Part shown: positions 1-10,261 of the stretch, piece by piece | Numbering within the stretch: position 1 is the first letter of the stretch | Layout: each line of letters starts with the position of its first letter | Origin: Trichosphaerium sp. ATCC 40318 | Taxonomy: Eukaryota > Discosea > Flabellinia > Trichosidae | NCBI GenBank assembly: GCA_038496445.1 | Contig: JALMLS010000578.1 | Span: 62,001-126,000 of the forward strand | Reading direction: 5' to 3' | DNA length: 64,000 nucleotides | The notes under the pieces: model-generated | What the model saw: only the letters and a program-made list of their open reading frames with translations | Told to the model about the DNA's origin: nothing | Database searches by the model: none | Translations under genes and position numbers: made by a program

Positions 1-592
1 TTGCTTTATAAGTGAATCTAAAAAAGACACCCCAGCCGAATTCTCCGCTCCCCAAACCTAGAAAAAATACCAATTGCTCATTGAGTACGCCCAACCTGAG
101 CGAAGCTAAGTTGACACCGTTGTAGAATCAGTAGTTGCCTTTTGTGTCGTCACATCGCTGGCAATTGCTGTATACTATGTATACTTGTAGATGCAATCCA
201 ATAATCACGTGTTTGCAAATGATTCTGAAGAGCATTGAGTGAACTTGAACAGTATTGAAAGGGAGTGGAATACCTCACTTGTTATACAACAAATACGTAA
301 AGTGCGACAGCTCGAACCATCAAAAACGGCTAGTTTGTGCAATAAGCTACAAAAAAAATAAACAAAAATCAACTAAAACCAAGTTTCTTGCAATTACACA
401 ATCCCTCTGCGAGAAAGAAAAAAATCAAAAAAAACAGTTTCGTATGTTCTTATTTCAGTAAAGATTACATATCAATCAATTGTATTTATTAACATTCTTT
501 TCCAAATAAAGTAAGTACAGAGCGCGAATCAATCTCTTTTCACGTTTAAATCTAGCCGAGGTGCATTCTTCGTTGCCTAACAAACCATAGGC

Positions 593-889
593 TCACTTGC
601 CTATATTCATACCACATTCTTCGGCAATGGCGTTTTTCTGATCTATGCTTGGAAATGGGGTGTGCCACTGGTCATTGTACCACTGTTGTAATAAGATCAG
701 TTGTTCAAGTGATATCACGCTGTTGTTGTAGTACATTCTTCTTTGCGTAACGACCCATAGGCTCACTTGACCTACAGTCATACCACATTTTTCGGAAAGG
801 ACTTTTTTTTGAGCAGTGGTTGGAAATGGGCTGTGCCAGTGGTCATTGTACCATTGTTGTAATATGATGAGTTGCTCGAGTGTGGTCAT
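593..889 (-). CDS. TALE/KN-like homeodomain protein, two homeodomains in one frame
   Basis: 98 residues. Residues about 4-50 and 60-98 are two copies of the core of a TALE homeodomain (Homeobox_KN type): a first helix with 'LEQLIILQQWY', a proline-containing loop ('SPFPT', 'TPFPS'), a second helix and the start of the recognition helix. The first copy is complete to 'GQVSLWVVTQRR'. The second stops early at 'NIGK' because one nucleotide is missing relative to its sister copy; the rest of helix 3 ('WFVRQRR') is readable in the next frame. The linker between copies appears to be an absorbed leader whose ATG became GTG. The N-terminal arm and part of helix 1 of a full homeodomain are absent. Expression and DNA binding are not shown. 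Confidence 0.65.
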   Translation of the reverse strand: MTTLEQLIILQQWYNDHWHSPFPTTAQKKVLSEKCGMTVGQVSLWVVTQRRMYYNNSVISLEQLILLQQWYNDQWHTPFPSIDQKNAIAEECGMNIGK

Positions 890-914
890 GCTGTTGGTAT
901 TGTTGGCGTTGCGT

Positions 915-958
915 TATTATGTTTAAATAGGACGCTCTAGTGGTAGAAATCAATCATC
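915..958 (-). promoter_or_regulatory. putative promoter of homeodomain unit 1
   Basis: Contains the 16-mer TATTATGTTTAAATAG (915-930; TATA-like TTTAAA on the coding strand), found identically at 2581-2596, and the 10-mer ATCAATCATC at 949-958. The 10-mer recurs upstream of each of the three starts. Its reverse complement contains TGATTGAT, which resembles known PBC/TALE composite sites. Confidence 0.45.
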
Positions 959-1526
959 AACTTTTTTCGAAATACCAACATGAAAGCAGAAACAAGATAA
1001 GTGAAAACATGCAGCATTTTGCTGGTTTTGGTGGCACCCCTTTGATTGATATTTAGTTACCTTTGATTCACCTAATTAAACAGTCCTTACGCTCAACAAA
1101 CATCAACGCTGTCGCTATAACGTGTAAAGTGCAGTTGCTCGAAATAATAAAAACTAGCAAAATTGACAATGAGTCGGTTATCGGTCCTCGTATCTAGAGG
1201 ACCAGAGGCATACAAAGTGACTACACTCATAAACAAATAAATCCAGGTACAAACTTGGGAAAAATAAACGGTAATAGCATGAAATGCATCAACTACGCAT
1301 GGGAATTGATAACATGAGGTCCTTTGTTGCGAAAATAAAACAAAAATGTTTTTATTGAAGAGCGACTCAAATTGACGTTTTACTGCGTAGTAGTGATCCA
1401 AAGTAGATATTAATACGTTTATTAAGAAAAATTATAACATTGATACAAAGGCTCCAAAACAAGCAAGTTCTGAATACTATCATTTCTCCTCCCTTTTTGG
1501 AATTCGGCTTTCGCTCATCTCAGCCT

Positions 1527-1721
1527 TCATTGTTGAGGATGTATTTCTTCTCCCTCAGCTTTTTTACTTTTTCGTAGTCTAGTGAGCCAGACGCTTACTT
1601 GGCCAATTGTTGCGCTGCATTCCTCTGCAAGAGCTTTCTTCTGTTCTACAGTCGCATATGGAGCGTCTTCATGTTCTTTGTACCAATGTTGTAAAACGTT
1701 GAGCTGCTCGAGTGTTGCCAT
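1527..1721 (-). CDS. TALE/KN-like homeodomain microprotein
   Basis: 64 residues, one uninterrupted frame. The whole protein is essentially one short TALE homeodomain: 'LEQLNVLQHWYKEHED', the TALE loop 'APYAT', helix 2 'KKALAEEC', and helix 3 'GQVSVWLTRLRKSKK'. The order and spacing match the KN homeodomain pattern in which a Trp-x-x-[Asn]-x-Arg helix follows a Pro-Tyr-Pro-type loop. The residue at the normally invariant Asn51 position is Arg (WLTRLR). The start is the ATG of the shared 'M[AT]TLEQ' beginning, preceded by a leader conserved with its paralogues. A repressor or competitor role is possible but is inference. Confidence 0.7.
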   Translation of the reverse strand: MATLEQLNVLQHWYKEHEDAPYATVEQKKALAEECSATIGQVSVWLTRLRKSKKAEGEEIHPQQ

Positions 1722-1745
1722 GCTGTTGATGTTGTAGATGTTGTG

Positions 1746-1820
1746 TTATAATGCTTAAATGGAACAAGATGTTAAAATTGATAAGCGATTGATATCAATC
1801 AAGGTGAGTTATCAATCATC
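1746..1820 (-). promoter_or_regulatory. putative promoter of homeodomain unit 2
   Basis: A diverged TATA-like element (TTATAATGCTTAAATGG, 1746-1762) and ATCAATCATC at 1811-1820, with a further 'ATCAATC' at 1794-1800. This is the same arrangement as upstream of the other two units. Confidence 0.4.
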
Positions 1821-2363
1821 AACGTTTTAGGAGACGAGTGTTGTGAGCTAACTGAATACAATGTGAAAAAAAACAATGTGAACAATAAACCGCAACTTTA
1901 GGTTCTGATTGATACCTTAGTTTTCATCCCCCATCGCCCAGTGTTTGCGCAACGCCTATATCAAGGATGGGGCTGTAACGTGTAAAACTGTTGATCAAAT
2001 TAATAAAACAATTGCCAACACCAAATAATAGTGTGTTGTTCATCAGGGCTAGTATCAAGAGGGTTAGAGAGATAAACAAACAAGCAACTGACAACTTAAA
2101 ATAATATTGTGAAAAATTTTAACGATAATAGCATGAAATGCATCAACTACGCATGGGAATTCATAACATGAGGTCCTTTGTTGTGAAAATAAAACAAAAA
2201 ATGACAATATTGAAATTGAGGTTTTACTGTGCGGTAGTGATCCAAAGTAGATATTGATACGTTTATTATGTAGAATTATAACATAGATACAAAGGCTCCA
2301 AATCAAGCAAGTTCTGAATTTCCGTTTTGAATGTAAGTTGCTTTTTCGTGTTGTCTTACATCT

Positions 2364-2564
2364 TCACTCTAATGGATTGGTAATGTGATTTCTCGTGTTT
2401 GGGTCGTTGCGGAGATCTCTCAATCTTTTGACCCAGATGCTTACTTGCCCTACTGTTGTGTCACATTGTTTTGCAAGCATCTTCTTTTCAAAGGTTGAGT
2501 ATGGAGACGTATCACTTTCTCTGTACCAACGATCTAATATTTCAAATTGTTCAAGTGTGGCCAT
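2364..2564 (-). CDS. TALE/KN-like homeodomain microprotein
   Basis: 66 residues. Third unit of the array and clearly paralogous: starts 'MATLEQFEILDRWY', TALE loop 'SPYST', helix 2 'KKMLAKQC', helix 3 'GQVSIWVKRLRD'. Again Arg occupies the Asn51 position. A 15-residue polar tail follows helix 3. Like the other two copies it has no N-terminal arm. The 5' leader and the 3' flank are shared with the unit at 1527-1721, which supports a real, recently duplicated gene rather than a chance frame. Confidence 0.7.
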   Translation of the reverse strand: MATLEQFEILDRWYRESDTSPYSTFEKKMLAKQCDTTVGQVSIWVKRLRDLRNDPNTRNHITNPLE

Positions 2565-2580
2565 GCTGTTGATGTTGTGC

Positions 2581-2639
2581 TATTATGTTTAAATAGATCG
2601 TTCTCGGTTAAAGTTGATAAACAGGTAAAATCAATCATC
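2581..2639 (-). promoter_or_regulatory. putative promoter of homeodomain unit 3
   Basis: TATTATGTTTAAATAG at 2581-2596 and ATCAATCATC at 2630-2639, 66 bp upstream of the start at 2564. The sequence between the elements is not conserved, so the two blocks stand out against a drifting background. Confidence 0.45.
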
Positions 2640-3387
2640 CCATATCAATCTTGTACGTCGAACAAATGCCTGTTAAAGTTGTGATCCTAAACAAGGCTAC
2701 ATACACTTAGACTGTACTCATTTGTTTCGCTCACTCCAGCAATCGTCGCGTAACAATAAAAAGCTAAGTAACTTTAACTATTTTGAAGCGAATAACACGT
2801 GAACGTTGTAGACTTTTCCTTGTGTTTAACAAACAACCTCACCTAAATTTGCCTAAATTACCACACAATATGACAACTCACTTTAGTTGCTAGCTCCGTT
2901 ATTCGCACTACTTGCTATTAAAACACATGCACACAGCTACTTGTTTGAAGCAAAGGCTACATCAGGTTAAGAGGGATAGGTTGATTGTTGTAGAGTTGCG
3001 GTCAAACTGAGTTCAACAAACAACTTTATTTCGGCTTATGACAGGATTTAATCTGGCAAGCGTGGTGTCTTTAACATACGCAGAATGGAACTGCACAGTA
3101 CTCTTATCTTTATTTATTTTTTTAGACAACATAGCTATTCTGGGTATTGTTGGTATATATTACACGCAGCTTGAGTGATGAAACTGAAGCGAGTATTCGA
3201 TTTAGACAACAACTAATAATATTAGTACTCGATGTTAGAAAAATAAAATTGATAACTTACGTGTGCGCCTCAGGGTTTCTAGTTCTGCTCTTAATGCATT
3301 TCTCTCTCGCTTCACAGATTCGTATTTTTCCCTTAAACCATCATCCACACTTTCAGTGTGTACAGGTCGTTGACTATGATAGAAAAG
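2640..3387. other. non-coding spacer
   Basis: About 750 bp between the homeodomain array and the end of the GPCR gene. Open frames here are short and show no family resemblance. It is AT-rich with scattered CACGTG-like sites. I see no supported gene. Confidence 0.5.
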
Positions 3388-6300
3388 TCAGTCAGTTAAA
3401 CACGTGATCAGTTTAAAATTTGATTTGGGAGAATCGTGCCTATTAGGATCGGAGTACTGTGATCCGTCCAGCTCTGTCCTTTCTTGATTGTAATCCGATG
3501 TAATCTTATCTTTACCGGGGTGGTATATAATCCACACTTTGATCGTGAACAGCATGAGCAACGTTCCTATGAAAAAGTTAAAGAAAACCTTCGAAGAGAG
3601 TTGCTGTTGCTAAATGTTTGACAAACAATAAGCTTTACTTGTCGTCATACATACCTGTTGTACTCATCCATATAGCCAAGCCAGTTGTTACACTCAATTG
3701 CGCTTCGCTTGTATTTACGATGAAGCCGAGAATGAGTAAAAGAGCCATCCATACACAGATGTTGTAGATCGAAAGGCCTATCCACTTTGATTCATTAAAG
3801 TGCATTGGTACTTTCCTTGCTACAAAAGCGAGCCAGCATCCCCATATCAAAAGACCGCCCTAACGAAAAAATGTAAGTTAGAGCGCATGAACTTTGTGCT
3901 AGTGCTTTGAAGAAACTGCCACACTTAAAAGCAAGCGTACATTGTATGCAATCAAAACAATCAAGAAAATAAGTGCTCTATCGCTATGACATTTAGCAAT
4001 AGTAAAATCGTCATTATTTGATCTAGGTATAAGTTCTTTTCGCGTTGGTGATGAAGCAGACCAGAGAATGAGAACAATCTACAAGTCAACGATTAATCAA
4101 AAAACCATGCATTGTATAAAACGAAGACTTACAATCTCAGCGGCTATAAAGGCAAGTGTCATCTGAACAATGGACCATACGCTAATTGTTACAACCTTCA
4201 GATTTTTCCTTGAAGAACGAACATAAGTTAAGAAAAATGAGAGATTATATAAGCTTACACGCCAGTAAAGATTCTGACAATTCTATATGTCTTTGCTAGA
4301 AGTGGTCTACGACAGATTGTAAATACTTGTCAAGAGTCGTATTAAACATACGCAAATAGTACAATAAAACCGACAAATGGAACCCAAATACGTAATTCAC
4401 AGATAACATCGTCAACAGGAGCCGCCCTGTCAAACAGTAAGAAAAAAATAAGATTTTTATCGTCCAGTTTTAAAAAACCAACCCACGTACCATATAATAA
4501 CGCCAATGTATGATATGAGAGCACCTAAAATCAGTGTGGCTAAGAACGGAGGACTGGAAGACTGAAGAATAAAACTTGAGCTCCTTTTTAAACAAGTTAG
4601 GCTAAAAACATCAAAAATACGAGTTCCTTTACCAGTGCGTTATTAATATCATCTGTAGACCAAACACTAGAATAATACCAAGTCCAGCAAGAACTAAAAG
4701 CACTAAAGAAGTAGAATCCGTCCATTTTGTTGGCTGAAAAATTCTCTCCTTGTCGAGCACACGAAGAACTACTTTCTCATCGTCATACACCAGCTCTCCG
4801 TTAAAATCTAAATTCGGCATTTCCAGATCGCTAAACACTCCACTCCTATTCTTGACTTCTGTAACAAAAATTAGACGTCAAAACCACTCAACAGGAGTAA
4901 AAATAAACCGTACTAAAAAGAGTGAATTCAAGACCAACACTGATAGTTTCTGGTAACGACACAATCTTCACTTTGCCTGCAATTTTAGCTCCATTAGTCA
5001 TTTCAAGCGTAGATAACCCTAAAGCCATCTCAATAATAGTCCCACGCTGCAATTCCCAAGGGACAAGTGTTTGTGACGCTCCCTTTAAGCAATTATTTTT
5101 AATATGTGCACAAAATTGTTTTGTTTTAAAAACGCACCTCAATCTTTATCGTAGCGTTTGCAATAAACGTAGAGTTTTCCCCTGCAAGCTCCACTCTGTT
5201 ACCCATCTCAAAATATCCAGACTCTATCAACAAAACTGAATTGTCCATAGTGAAGACGACATTCAACCGAGATTGTATTGTCAATGAACCTTCAAATACT
5301 AGTCAGCCAAAAAAGTCCCACGTGCTAGTTTTAAAAAATATACCTTGAGATCTAAGGACGATATGACGTAGATTTAAAGCACCAAGGATGAAAGTTGAGT
5401 TACTGGTAGGTAGTAATACCAATTCTTTGTCTGTAGCACGCTTTTCTGGATCGTCAAAACCCTGCTTTATTGTATAAGATTAGAGTAATTGCTTGTATCA
5501 TGCTACCTGAATAAGTCCGTTTTCGTCCCATATCATGCCTTCTTCGACCGCTAGTGCAGACGCTCTTATTTCCAGTGTACCGTCTACCATTCTCAAAGTT
5601 GGTACCTTTGTGATAAAAGCCATTAAGTCGCAATACTTAAAAACCTAACTTACTGTTGTAGGGATATCGATATTCCAGGTTGAGGATACATGTATGCTAT
5701 TTAGCGTGTTTCCTACAAAATTTTGCACTTCTCCAGAGACATCCTGAGGTTCATTGCCTTCAAAGACATTACGCTCCAAACTTCCAGCATCCAACATTTC
5801 GACCGCTACTTTGTTCAATAACCATCTAAAAAAGAGGAGGAAAATAAAGTACCAAATATCGTGTTGTTCGTAAATTTACAATCTTGTACTAAACCACTAT
5901 ACATTAGAATAGCTCCGCCTTGCTTTGGTGATATATTAGAATTGAATTCACATGAATCCACAAGCATGTATGTATCTTCAGCAGCCCACACTGCGCCTCC
6001 ATTCTCGGCAAGGTTTTTATTGAAGGTAGTCTTGTAAATCTCTAGAGATTGGAAATCGCCTGAGTCCACCAGGTACGCTATTCCTCCACCAAATTCTGTA
6101 ACAAGAAATGTTAAAAACCATAAACGATAAATAACCTAAAAAGCGCACGTGTTGCGTTGTTAGACGCAAAGTAACAATCCTGGATCACCATAACTGTCTC
6201 AGCTGAAACAACAAGACCACCGCCACCTAAGCCAGTGTTCCCAGTAAACCGTACATTAGTAAGCTGATAACTTCCACCACGCGCTATAATACATGTTAAC

Positions 6301-7768
6301 GAGCAATCTTAGATGTTTAAAATACGCTAACAGACCTATCATCCCGCCTATTTCAATGTTGTTAGTATGGATTGTAATTTAAAAAAATCTTACCTCCACC
6401 AGAGGGGCCTGAAGCAAAGTTTCCTGTTATATTAACATTCTCTAATATAACTGTAGAATTATCTGTGAGACCCCATGATGCTAAACTTAGCTGTAAGACA
6501 AACTAACAATCATAATTTTAGGTGAAAAATATTGATACCAATGCCGCCTGCTGAATCTGCTCTATTTCCAATAACTTCCGTATTTCGCATTACGACATCC
6601 ATTTCATCAAAGAAGCGAATGGCTCCTGTAACAAAGTGATGAGAAAAACTGTTACAGTTTTATCCTTTTGTTTATATTGGTCAACGCCTCATACCTCCTA
6701 TATCTAGGGCAGTGTTGTTTTTAAATACACAACCTTCGATCACTGCTTTAGTTCGAAAAAGCATGAGACTTCCATCAGAACTATCAACTTGAACGTCATT
6801 ATCTTCGAACGTGACACTATATGAGCATTGTTAAACAATTTGTTTCGTATTGATCCAAGCTTACTTTGTAAGCTCCAACGATGAGCCACGTATGTGTACA
6901 ACCCCACGTAATCCAGTTACACTCTGCTCAAGAATAGGTCCACAACGGTTCGCCTTAAAGTTACAGTTTCTACAATATTTATGAACACAACGGAAAACAA
7001 AACTTTAAGGAAAAAATTAAAAGAATTACATGAAAGAAATTGAGCAGTTGTTTCGAGCGTAGAAAGCTGATCCTCCAAAATTAACAAGCTCAGATGTTTG
7101 CTCGCACCTAGATATTATCCTTATTAACTGCGGCGGAGTTGAAAATTAAAAAAAGAAAGTGTGAGATCAACGTACTCTTGGAATAAACTTACATTGCAGT
7201 TTGCGCCTGTAAATGTAATGTCATAAAACTTAGCTAACGGCAAGTATGACTCTTCCAGTGCGTTTGGGTTGCCAAGACAAGATGATACGAAGAATAAATT
7301 GTACATTCCTTCACCATCAATAACGGTGAAGCCATCAGGATCACCTCGAAAAGTTTAAGAGAAAGATACTTTTTTACGAAATTTTTTTTTTAGCTAGGCC
7401 GGTGCAGTTTCTACCTCTTATTGTAATATTATAAACATCTAGTACGTTATCCCATCTTATTGCTGTATTACCTGGTCCTGTAAAAAAATGACAATTTAGA
7501 AATTGAGGTACGAACTACCACGTGCCTCTGTAATTACCGCTTGCTAGACGTATAACATCTCCAGGTCGAGACGCAGAAAACAATGCGTAATGAATAGTTT
7601 TACAAGGTGATTCTACATTCAAACAATCGCCAACATCAGCCCCTAGTACGTTCTTTTAAGGTTTAAAGCTTTTTAGGACTATTTACCAAAAGGGTTCACG
7701 TGTATATCGCATAGTGCTGTAGTAGACAAGAATATAACAAGCAAATATAGACGAGCACTATACGTCAT
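3388..7768 (-). CDS. class C GPCR with parallel beta-helix ectodomain
   Basis: Multi-exon receptor. It starts with a signal peptide ('MTYSARLYLLVIFLSTTALC'), then a pattern typical of pectin-lyase-fold/polymorphic repeat proteins: 'GADVGDCLNVESPCKTIHYA' followed by many short strands with 'N.A..GGA' turns through about 5.3 kb. The C-terminal part is a seven-helix domain: TM1 near 4640, TM2 near 4540, TM3 with 'CELRIWVPFVGFIVLF', then the class C hallmark 'LLAKTYRIVRIF' near 4290, and a late loop/TM6 'FNESKWIGLSIYN' near 3790. After TM7 a hydrophilic tail of about 45 residues ends at the TGA at 3388-3390. The last intron (near 3560-3645) needs the acceptor 'TTTTCATAG' to keep frame. The ligand is unknown. 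A beta-helix ectodomain is not the Venus flytrap of metazoan class C receptors. Confidence 0.8.
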
Positions 7769-8094
7769 TTCGTGCCAACAAATAAGATACAAGAAAAGTT
7801 CCTTAACCACATAAAACAGTTAATGTATCACCCAATACGGCACGTGTCATGGATTATCAAGAGCAGTACACGCAGTAATTCAACTTGCGAAAGTGAGTAC
7901 AACAGTCCAAAAAAAACCTATGGGTGTATCAAAACAAGTGCGCTTCTTATTGATCTACGACGCGAGGGATTCTTAATTTTCTCGTGTAGACGCTTAAATA
8001 AAGTGCATGGATACGTCTACGCAGCGGGCGTCGCGTAGATGCGAATATTGCCTAAATAGTAAATCCCAACACTACGAGCCAACGATAAGAAAGG
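7769..8094. promoter_or_regulatory. divergent intergenic region
   Basis: 326 bp between the start codon of the minus-strand GPCR and that of the plus-strand AT-hook/TIG gene. It must hold promoters for both directions. A CACGTG lies near 7840. No reading frame here has recognisable content. Confidence 0.5.
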
Positions 8095-10027
8095 ATGAAT
8101 CGTGAGCACGATATAGTAGACAAAACACGGGTGGGATACAAGCCAGGGCATTTTATGTTGCCTGCAACCCCAAGGTACCTTCTAACCATTCATCCCTCCT
8201 TGCTCAGAAGCCCTTGGTACCATAGACTGCCTGTGCCTTTCGGGACTCCAACGAGAGACCCTCACAGTAATTCTCGCCTGTATTCTCCATCAACACTCGT
8301 TCCGTTCAATCTAGGTGCTGGAATAGTGCGTCCATCCCCCATAAAGTACGCTCGCGCGAGTCTACCGATATCCAACTAACGCAAATCAAAGGCTGATGTC
8401 TCCCTCGTCTAAGAGGGCGCGGATGGCTCCAAGTAGGAACAGCAACTTGGCGCTATTAATGAATCAAAATAACCAAACCAGAACTTCTCTTGTACGCTAG
8501 AACTCACTAGTCGAGCTAAATCAATACCAGGTTGCTAAACAAAAACATCCGATCAAAAAACGGAAGTTAACGTCAGCAGCGCCTGCTCGCTATCAAACAG
8601 TGACTGCACCAGAGCCAACCAACGAAAAGGTCGTTTGGCATGACGGCACTCCTTATTGCTTAGGCGGTACAAACGATACTACTAAAGCGTTCTAGCTAAC
8701 TCTTGATTTGTAGACAATGGCACAGTACGCCCAATTATAGGTGCACGTAGCGAAGATTGTTTTTCTCTCGTTCAACAACCGAACACTACTCAAAGCAAGT
8801 ACTCTTCTTTTGAAACCAAAAAAAAAAAAAACAATTCCTCACGATCCATCACTTACGAAGAAACAGGGAAAGCTTACAGAAAAGAAAACAGATCAATCCA
8901 GCCTGCACCACTAATCATTCGGTACAATGGAAAAAATGAAATCGTGAGAGGATTTGCACGTACGTTTTATTTCGAAGTGAAGTAGCTTAAGTTAACATAC
9001 CTGACTTAGTCGTTAATTTGTTGCGCCAAAGTCCTACCTCTCCAACACTTACAGTTGCTTCAAACTTTGTGTTCTCAGTGGACCCATCCAAGGTGATGAA
9101 GGCCATGATGGAGGGTAAAACCTTGTCGATCACGAAGCAAACGCCAGAGCCTGTCAAAAGAAAGCGAGGAAGACCAAAAAAGACGGATAATATAATTCAG
9201 AGTGACAATGACGGTAAAGTATTACTTGGAGATACTATCAAGCTCCTTGAGGGTAATGAAACAAATTTCATGGTCAAGATATGCCAGGTACCCTCAAACC
9301 TACATTTAAGATCTAACTGCCGAAATAGACTTCGCGTGCCGACCTTTTTCTTTTGGAGTTTAATATTGTGTACTGGGAGGCTGGAAAAAAGAATCCAATT
9401 CAAGAAATTGTAGTCAGTTCTCCATTCTCTGTGGCTTCGCATCAAGTAGCAGGTACAACTCTAGTTCAAGATCCCTTTAACGCCCAGTTTTTAGGTCAAG
9501 CAGCTCTTAGGCGCAAACCTACATCTCGTAAAAAAGTGCCCAGCAGTAAGAAGAATCCATCAGTAAAAACAAGTGAATCCAAGAAAAAAATACCTCGGTT
9601 AGTGCCTCTTAAGTATGATTCATCCAAGCCAACAGCTTTGGCGCCCCTTCCGTCCCCGCCACATGCTAAAACGCTTCCTTTGCCTGAACTAGTGCGTATC
9701 AATCCACAAAGCGGCTGTGCTGGTGACGAGGTACGGCTTTTTAACTGGTTTTTATAGAAACGTCTTTTTGACTTGACGTCTTAGGTCTGGATTCTTGGGC
9801 GCAATTTCGTGCCTCAACATTTAGCTGTTACCATTGGTGGTATCAGAGCTAAAGTTATATGTGCATATGACAACATGGTATCGTTTATTGTTCCAGAGGT
9901 GAAATCCAAAAAAAATATAAAGCAAGTCGTCACTGTGCTCCACATTCTCCAGTACAGCAATGATTTTCGTCTCCAAGAAAGCACCAATAGTTTGGAGTTC
10001 CAGTATTGCATAGAGCATATCGAGTAG
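8095..10027 (+). CDS. AT-hook and IPT/TIG domain nuclear protein
   Basis: Eight exons join in frame with introns at 8175-8207, 8346-8391, 8492-8530, 8667-8713, 8960-9009, 9288-9328 and 9731-9784. The start is ATG at 8095 (MNREHDIV). The N-terminal third is Pro/Ser/basic and disordered. A conserved-looking segment follows ('YCLGDNGTVRPIIGARSED'). An AT-hook 'KRKRGRPKK' lies near 9160. A beta-rich segment ends 'EFNIVYWEAGKK', with 'SSPFSVASH' after it. A C-terminal IPT/TIG-like immunoglobulin fold starts 'VRINPQSGCAGDEVWILGRN'. TIG domains beside DNA-binding modules are typical of transcription factors. A run of 14 A at 8818-8831 sits where the reading frame must shift, so the gene as written is broken unless the run is miscounted. 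The family is not identified. Confidence 0.65.
8818..8831 (+). repeat. 14-nt poly(A) run at a frame break
   Basis: The exon before the run reads in one frame (…GARSEDCFSLVQQ…). The clearly coding segment after it (…YEETGKAYRKENRS…PAPLIIRYNGK…) is in another. No GT-AG intron with matching phase was found across it. A homopolymer length error or true slippage is the simplest explanation. Confidence 0.6.
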
Positions 10028-10114
10028 CAGAAAATAATTATAGTAGCCTGCAATAACGTGTACAAACAAATATAGTATAGTCATTAAACTACTGGATACG
10101 TTTTGTTCAGAAAA

Positions 10115-10170
10115 CGGTTGACAAAGTAAATTTCTCACAGTTTATTTTTTTTTTGAACTAAAGCCGTTGA
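10115..10170 (+). promoter_or_regulatory. GTTGAC-type promoter elements
   Basis: CGGTTGACAAA at 10115-10125 and CCGTTGAC at 10163-10170, upstream of the MRH gene. The identical 11-mer occurs at 40392-40402, about 30 bp before another start codon. Confidence 0.3.
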
Positions 10171-10261
10171 CTTCTGAAAGTCAAAAAATCAAGAAAAAGT
10201 GTAGGAATACTCAAGAACTCAAAAGCTTTACCATCTCGTTGTTTATTTATCTGAGGAAATA

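Larger units (their letters stand above)
293..2640 (-). repeat. three-unit tandem array of homeodomain mini-genes
   Basis: Three head-to-tail units with a period of about 830-860 bp. The coding starts lie at 889, 1721 and 2564, spaced 832 and 843 bp. Non-coding flanks are also repeated. The block at 1265-1480 matches 2118-2320 closely, including the stretch around 'gcatgaaatgcatcaacta', and the segment near 1118-1165 has relatives near 293-340 and 1977-2020. Because coding and non-coding parts both repeat at the same spacing, the array arose by segmental tandem duplication rather than retroposition. Confidence 0.85.

Noticed and set aside
255-461. 68-residue open frame at the left end
   Set aside because: Part of it matches non-coding flank repeated near 1118 and 1977, and the composition is Lys/Asn/Gln-rich noise.
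7772-8038. 88-residue frame between the GPCR and the AT-hook/TIG gene
   Set aside because: No motif, and it sits in the divergent promoter region immediately beside the GPCR start.
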